The notes under the pieces are model-generated. The model was not told the DNA's origin, ran no database searches, and worked only from the letters and a program-made list of their open reading frames with translations. The position numbers and the translations under genes are program-made. This document shows positions 14,233 to 17,558 of a stretch of DNA of 17,558 bases, in pieces. The DNA lies in assembly GCA_019671135.1 (NCBI GenBank), contig JAHRHY010000049.1, positions 1 through 17,558 of the forward strand, read 5' to 3'. Numbering within the stretch: the stretch's first letter is position 1; the number at the start of each line of letters is the position of its first letter. The DNA comes from Linnemannia hyalina. Lineage: Eukaryota; Mortierellomycota; Mortierellomycetes; Mortierellales; Mortierellaceae.

Positions 14233-15268
14233 CCCCTTCACCTTCCCTCTGTCCTCCTTTAACCTCCCCTTCTACCATTCATCTCTCACCAATTCTTATT
14301 CTCTTCTACCTTTAGATGCACAATCAGGTCCTTGGCACCTCTCCCTGTAGTCACCTCCTCTTTGAGTGCAGAATTACACGGACGGCAAGGCATAAGATAC
14401 TTCGAAGAATAAACTATATTTTGCTAATTTTATTTGCCCTGTATGACATATTTGACAAAGAAACAAACGAGCAAACAAGGACTGTATAGGATCCTGAGCT
14501 TGGTGGAACAGTTGATTTGGCCTTGTTTCCTTGTGTTTGAATATAAAGAGAGAATGAAGAAAGAGACGAGATCTGAAAAGAAGACAAAGCGAATGACGGT
14601 TCATGTGCAGAAGAGGCCTGGAAGATGAGGCTAATTTGTGTCTCGACTCTGGCCAGGTTCAAGTATGAACGGGTGTAAAAATGAGTGTAAAAAAGTATGT
14701 AAAAGTCAGGTCAAGATGGCTAGCATCCTCAAGACAAAAACAATTTCACCAGTAAAATGGACACTCAAGGCGTCAAACACCTTTTGTTGCTTTCTGTCAA
14801 ATCAAAGAAGCAAAAAAAAATGGACAGTTCGCAGATAAGAGTCGCCTAGTCAAATGACGCTTAAGGCATCCAGCAGCGCTGGTCAAGCCAGGATTAGACC
14901 AATTGTCGGCAAATAGAAACCTCCTCTATTCTGCTGTAATCCTTACTCAGTTGTAAAGGAGGCAGAATCGGGCTTTGTTTACAATGGGGTAAGAAAAGGC
15001 GATTCTGTATGTTCCTACATGTATGTAAAAAATGGATTTGGGGCTAATTGATACACCATTGTAAACATTCCAAAAAAACCAGAGCCTTACTGGGTTGTAC
15101 GACCTTCATTTTATGAAATGCTTACCTATGTGTGTTTATTCACTCGTCGAGTGCGCCTTACACTAATGTAAAAGACCCCTTTCATCGAATCTTTACTCAT
15201 TGTACACGTTCATTCATACACCCTTGTAAACATTTAATTTACAGAGTATTGTAAGAAATTCTTTTTTG

Positions 15269-15410
15269 CTTGGACGAGAGCAGTATTGACAAGAGTTTCG
15301 CTGGCACGCTGCAGGTAACAACCCCCTCTTTGATAATATGAATACAAGGTCCTTTTACACATCACTTGGACGAGAGCAGTATTGACAAGAGTTTCGCTGG
15401 CACGCTGCAG
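15269..15410 (+). repeat. 46-bp perfect direct repeat upstream of LINE ORF1
   Basis: The 46-bp copies at 15269-15314 and 15365-15410 begin CTTGGACGAGAGCAG and end CACGCTGCAG, separated by 50 bp, giving a 96-bp period. They sit about 150-290 bp before the ORF1 start. Tandem 5' units are known in some LINE promoters. Copy 1 ends CTGCAG/GTAACA and copy 2 ends CTGCAG/TGTATC. The arrangement therefore also creates a donor-like and an acceptor-like site one repeat period apart. Confidence 0.95.
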
Positions 15411-15556
15411 TGTATCGTTTTGTGTGATTCTTTTAGGACACTATTGTCACTTCCCCTCCCCCCAACCTACAACCCCTTCCCCTCCCCCTCCGTACCAATT
15501 GAGGACCTAACAGCGGTCCTACAACTCTGGCCGTCGACCCTCTCCCCTGAGTAACA

Positions 15557-17158
15557 ATGTTTAATTCCTGTGCGGAACTCTTTTCCACAATGCCAACCCA
15601 ACAGCAACATCAACACCAACACGGAGATGGTGACCCACCCTCTCAACCCCTGCCCTCAATCGGGTCCCCACCATCCCCTTCCTATGCCTCCATGGCAGCT
15701 GGAACCCGTAGTAACAATAAACTTCTCATTCACTCAGTGTTTACCGACCCCGAAGAGGGTCACCTTGCTGCTGCCGCTCTTGCACCAAAGGGAGCTCGAC
15801 TGGGCGACCTGGTGAACCCAAGAGCTGTTGCATACATCGTCCCCAAAACTATTTCTTCTGGCGCGTTTTCGGATGCAGTCAGATCCACCCACTCAACTCT
15901 GTTCAAAGCCCATGATGACATAGCACCTCTCCATATTCTTAGCAACATGGCCTTCCCCTGCGCTGACAATGTCCACCATCGCATTGAAATTGTGTACCAT
16001 GAATCTCTGGACACTACAGCTGTTTCCACCACTCCCATTACCGTCGACGACAAGCAGTTTGCCCCTCTTTCATCGACTGTTCCTCACATTATCACCCGTT
16101 TCGTCTTCACGGATTACCAGTTCCAGACTTCCCTTGATTTTGGCACCCACCTGGAGCAGTTCTGCTCTTGGTACTTTGAGGACGCCAAGAGAATGGGCAA
16201 AGTCATCAAGATCGAGATCCCTCTGTTCCCTACCCCCAACGGCAACCACGAGGCTCGCAGCCAGTTCGCTGTTTATGTCAAGAGTGACAAGACTGCGGAC
16301 GAATTTAAGATTGACCGCTTGCTCTCCTTGGGCAACCGTCAAAAATCTCCTTGCCGTATCAGTTGGATGGGAGCCTCTCCCTTTTGTAACTATTGCAAGG
16401 GACACGGGCACCTCCTTCTCCATTGTCCCAAGCGCTTGGCCATCGTATGCAGTGCGTGCAATGCGAATGGCCACGTCAGCTTCACCTGCTCAAGGTTCTC
16501 GGCTAGAGATGCTAAGAGGGCGAAAGGTAAGATGCCTGTGAGAGGGCAACCCACTTCCACCTCTTCCGCTGAATCCTCCTCAGATTTTACTTCCTCTACT
16601 TCCTCCTTTTCTTCTTCCTCTTCTGCTTCCTCTTCTTCTTCTTCTCATGATTCCTCTTCTTCTGATTCTTCAACCTCCTTCTCTTCTCCTTCCTCCACTA
16701 CTTCCTCTGCTTCTGCTTCTGTACCGCCTGATACAATTTCAAACACCCATCTCGCTTTGACCACTACCAATGTGACCCATCAGTCCCAGTTAGTGGTTTC
16801 TCCTTCCAACACACCAAAAGATGACATCACTATGACCGAATGTCATGATCAGGCTCAGGATAAAGGAGAAGAGGTCTTTGATGAGGATTTCAATTTGGAG
16901 GGAGCTAACCTGGGAGACCTTGACAGAGCTACCTACAATACTGAACACTCCATTTCCTCCGACAACAACGACCTCCCCATGGAGGATGCTATGGCTGCTT
17001 CTATAGCAGCGCGGATCAAGGCAAGACGCTCCGTAGCCAAGACCGCGGTCGCCACAGCAGTTAAGACCATCACCAAGACATCCAACAACATCTACACCAA
17101 AGAAGGTAGACCTGCCACTAGATCTACTTCTACAATTAAAAACAATCGGTCACAGTAA
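15557..17158 (+). CDS. LINE ORF1 protein with two CCHC zinc knuckles
   Basis: The product has 533 residues from the ATG at 15557, which follows AGTAAC. The first 45 residues are Gln/His/Pro/Ser-rich and disordered-looking. Residues about 55-265 look globular, with no family recognised. Two zinc knuckles of the form C-x2-C-x4-H-x4-C follow: Cys277, Cys280, His285, Cys290, then Cys298, Cys301, His306, Cys311. Residues about 335-395 are a Ser/Thr-rich low-complexity tract, then an acidic stretch and a basic C-terminus (KARRSVAKTAVATAVKT, then KEGRPATRSTSTIKNNRSQ). ORF1 proteins of this type bind the element RNA and form the retrotransposition particle with the ORF2 product. The stop codon overlaps the ORF2 start, so the two are probably translated from one RNA. 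Confidence 0.88.
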   Translation: MFNSCAELFSTMPTQQQHQHQHGDGDPPSQPLPSIGSPPSPSYASMAAGTRSNNKLLIHSVFTDPEEGHLAAAALAPKGARLGDLVNPRAVAYIVPKTISSGAFSDAVRSTHSTLFKAHDDIAPLHILSNMAFPCADNVHHRIEIVYHESLDTTAVSTTPITVDDKQFAPLSSTVPHIITRFVFTDYQFQTSLDFGTHLEQFCSWYFEDAKRMGKVIKIEIPLFPTPNGNHEARSQFAVYVKSDKTADEFKIDRLLSLGNRQKSPCRISWMGASPFCNYCKGHGHLLLHCPKRLAIVCSACNANGHVSFTCSRFSARDAKRAKGKMPVRGQPTSTSSAESSSDFTSSTSSFSSSSSASSSSSSHDSSSSDSSTSFSSPSSTTSSASASVPPDTISNTHLALTTTNVTHQSQLVVSPSNTPKDDITMTECHDQAQDKGEEVFDEDFNLEGANLGDLDRATYNTEHSISSDNNDLPMEDAMAASIAARIKARRSVAKTAVATAVKTITKTSNNIYTKEGRPATRSTSTIKNNRSQ

Positions 17159-17558
17159 TGCGGATCGCAAGCTTGAACGTGCGAGGTCTACGTAAGCAGC
17201 ACCTTCAAAACAACAATGCTACCGGTCCACCTCATTTCTTCACCTGGCTTCGACAAACGGATTTTGACATAATGGCCCTTCAGGAAATCAACCTACCAAC
17301 ATCGCCAACCACTGCTGATCAGATCAATTACAACCAATATCTCAACACTCACAGCTCTGTTTGGTCCCCCCACTGTGCACTCCTTCTTCGCAATCCTGAC
17401 CTCTCCTTCTCTAACACCTCTTACGCAGAACAAGGAAGGATTATTATTACCACCGTCACCTCTTCATCTTCTTCTTTTATGGCCACATTCTGTGTTATGT
17501 ATGCCCCAGCCAACAGGACAGCACGAAGGCTATTCATGCTGAACTGTCTCTCCCTCCC
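17158..17558 (+). CDS. LINE ORF2, N-terminal APE-type endonuclease (cut by window end)
   Basis: The frame opens at the ATG that shares one base with the ORF1 stop (TAATG, 17156-17160) and stays open for 133 codons to the window edge. It begins MRIASLNVRGL, with Asn7 in the place of the conserved metal/phosphate-contacting Asn. Then comes DIMALQE, with Glu43 as the catalytic metal-binding Glu, then GRIIITTV and the FCVMYAPAN motif. All are in the order seen in APE-like endonucleases of LINEs. In the family this domain nicks target DNA to prime reverse transcription. The reverse transcriptase should follow beyond 17558. Translation by termination-reinitiation after ORF1 is likely, given the overlap. 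Confidence 0.88.
   Translation, partial: MRIASLNVRGLRKQHLQNNNATGPPHFFTWLRQTDFDIMALQEINLPTSPTTADQINYNQYLNTHSSVWSPHCALLLRNPDLSFSNTSYAEQGRIIITTVTSSSSSFMATFCVMYAPANRTARRLFMLNCLSL

Larger units (their letters stand above)
13181..15268. other. About 2 kb without a convincing gene
   Basis: This stretch lies between the element and the LINE. It contains a 30-base A run (13480-13509), CT-rich tracts (13320-13345 and 14060-14310), a 24-bp tandem duplication (14185-14232), and a cluster of TGTAAA words (14674-15230). Open frames here have low-complexity Ser/Pro/Leu translations or follow the CT bias. Part of the right side may be upstream sequence of the LINE. Confidence 0.5.
15269..17558 (+). mobile_element. 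Non-LTR retrotransposon (LINE), 5' part only
   Basis: This is a two-ORF non-LTR element. It has an ORF1 with CCHC knuckles and an APE-type endonuclease at the start of ORF2, in the usual order. The 5' limit is a guess placed at the first 46-bp repeat; the real 5' end could be further left. Reverse transcriptase and the 3' end lie beyond the window. No stop or frameshift interrupts either ORF in view, so the copy may be young. Confidence 0.8.

Noticed and set aside
13786..14350. Overlapping plus-strand ORFs in three frames
   Set aside because: Three frames open at once over a pyrimidine tract indicates composition, not coding.
15050..15260. Telomere-like or CRISPR-like repeat suggested by repeated short words
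   Set aside because: The spacing is irregular, there is no TTAGGG-type unit, and there is no conserved repeat with spacers.
16070..16474. Minus-strand and other-frame ORFs within LINE ORF1
   Set aside because: They overlap a 533-codon frame with two zinc knuckles and have no support.

Overview
The window looks like nuclear DNA of a fungus, most likely an early-diverging (Mucoromycota/Mortierella-type) lineage. That lineage is an inference. What the sequence shows is short GT-AG introns of 80-149 bp, CT-rich leaders, TATA boxes, a MULE-type DNA transposon with very long inverted ends, and a LINE-type retrotransposon. No RNA gene, CRISPR array or bacterial-style operon was seen.

Positions 1 to 12912 form one large DNA-transposon-like unit. 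It is bounded by inverted repeats of about 870 bp (1-870 and 12041-12912), nearly identical right through their CA/GT microsatellites. Each arm is built from about three related ~300-bp modules carrying a conserved box and a GTGCA...TGCAC inverted motif. The window starts exactly where the repeat match starts, so the true left end and any target-site duplication cannot be seen.

The core of the unit is a minus-strand gene, 9518 to 3831. Eight exons can be joined in frame through seven GT-AG introns into one predicted polypeptide of 1,623 residues. In order it has an Ulp1/C48-type cysteine protease with intact His-Asp-Gln-Cys, an acidic linker, a FAR1-type zinc DNA-binding domain, a MULE DDE transposase, a SWIM zinc finger and a Lys-rich (Ala-Thr-Lys)n tail. 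Retention of the first intron would instead give a free 412-residue protease. A small C2HC-type finger gene (10584-11096, plus strand) is transcribed divergently from it.

Cargo nearer the left arm includes a gene (1116-2391, plus strand) whose 3' half is a clean two-exon coiled-coil/acidic ORF. Its zinc-finger 5' half is disrupted by a duplicate-inverted-duplicate rearrangement (1251-1505) and apparent frame breaks. There is also a doubtful Cys-rich ORF with a hydrophobic signal-like segment (2845-3381, minus strand).

To the right of the unit lies a diverged copy of a segment of its own inverted repeat (about 12914-13180), interrupted by a 19-bp tandem array. About 2 kb without a convincing gene follows. 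Last comes the 5' part of a non-LTR retrotransposon: a 46-bp direct repeat upstream, ORF1 with two CCHC knuckles (15557-17158), and an APE-endonuclease ORF2 that overlaps it by one base (TAATG) and runs off the window end.
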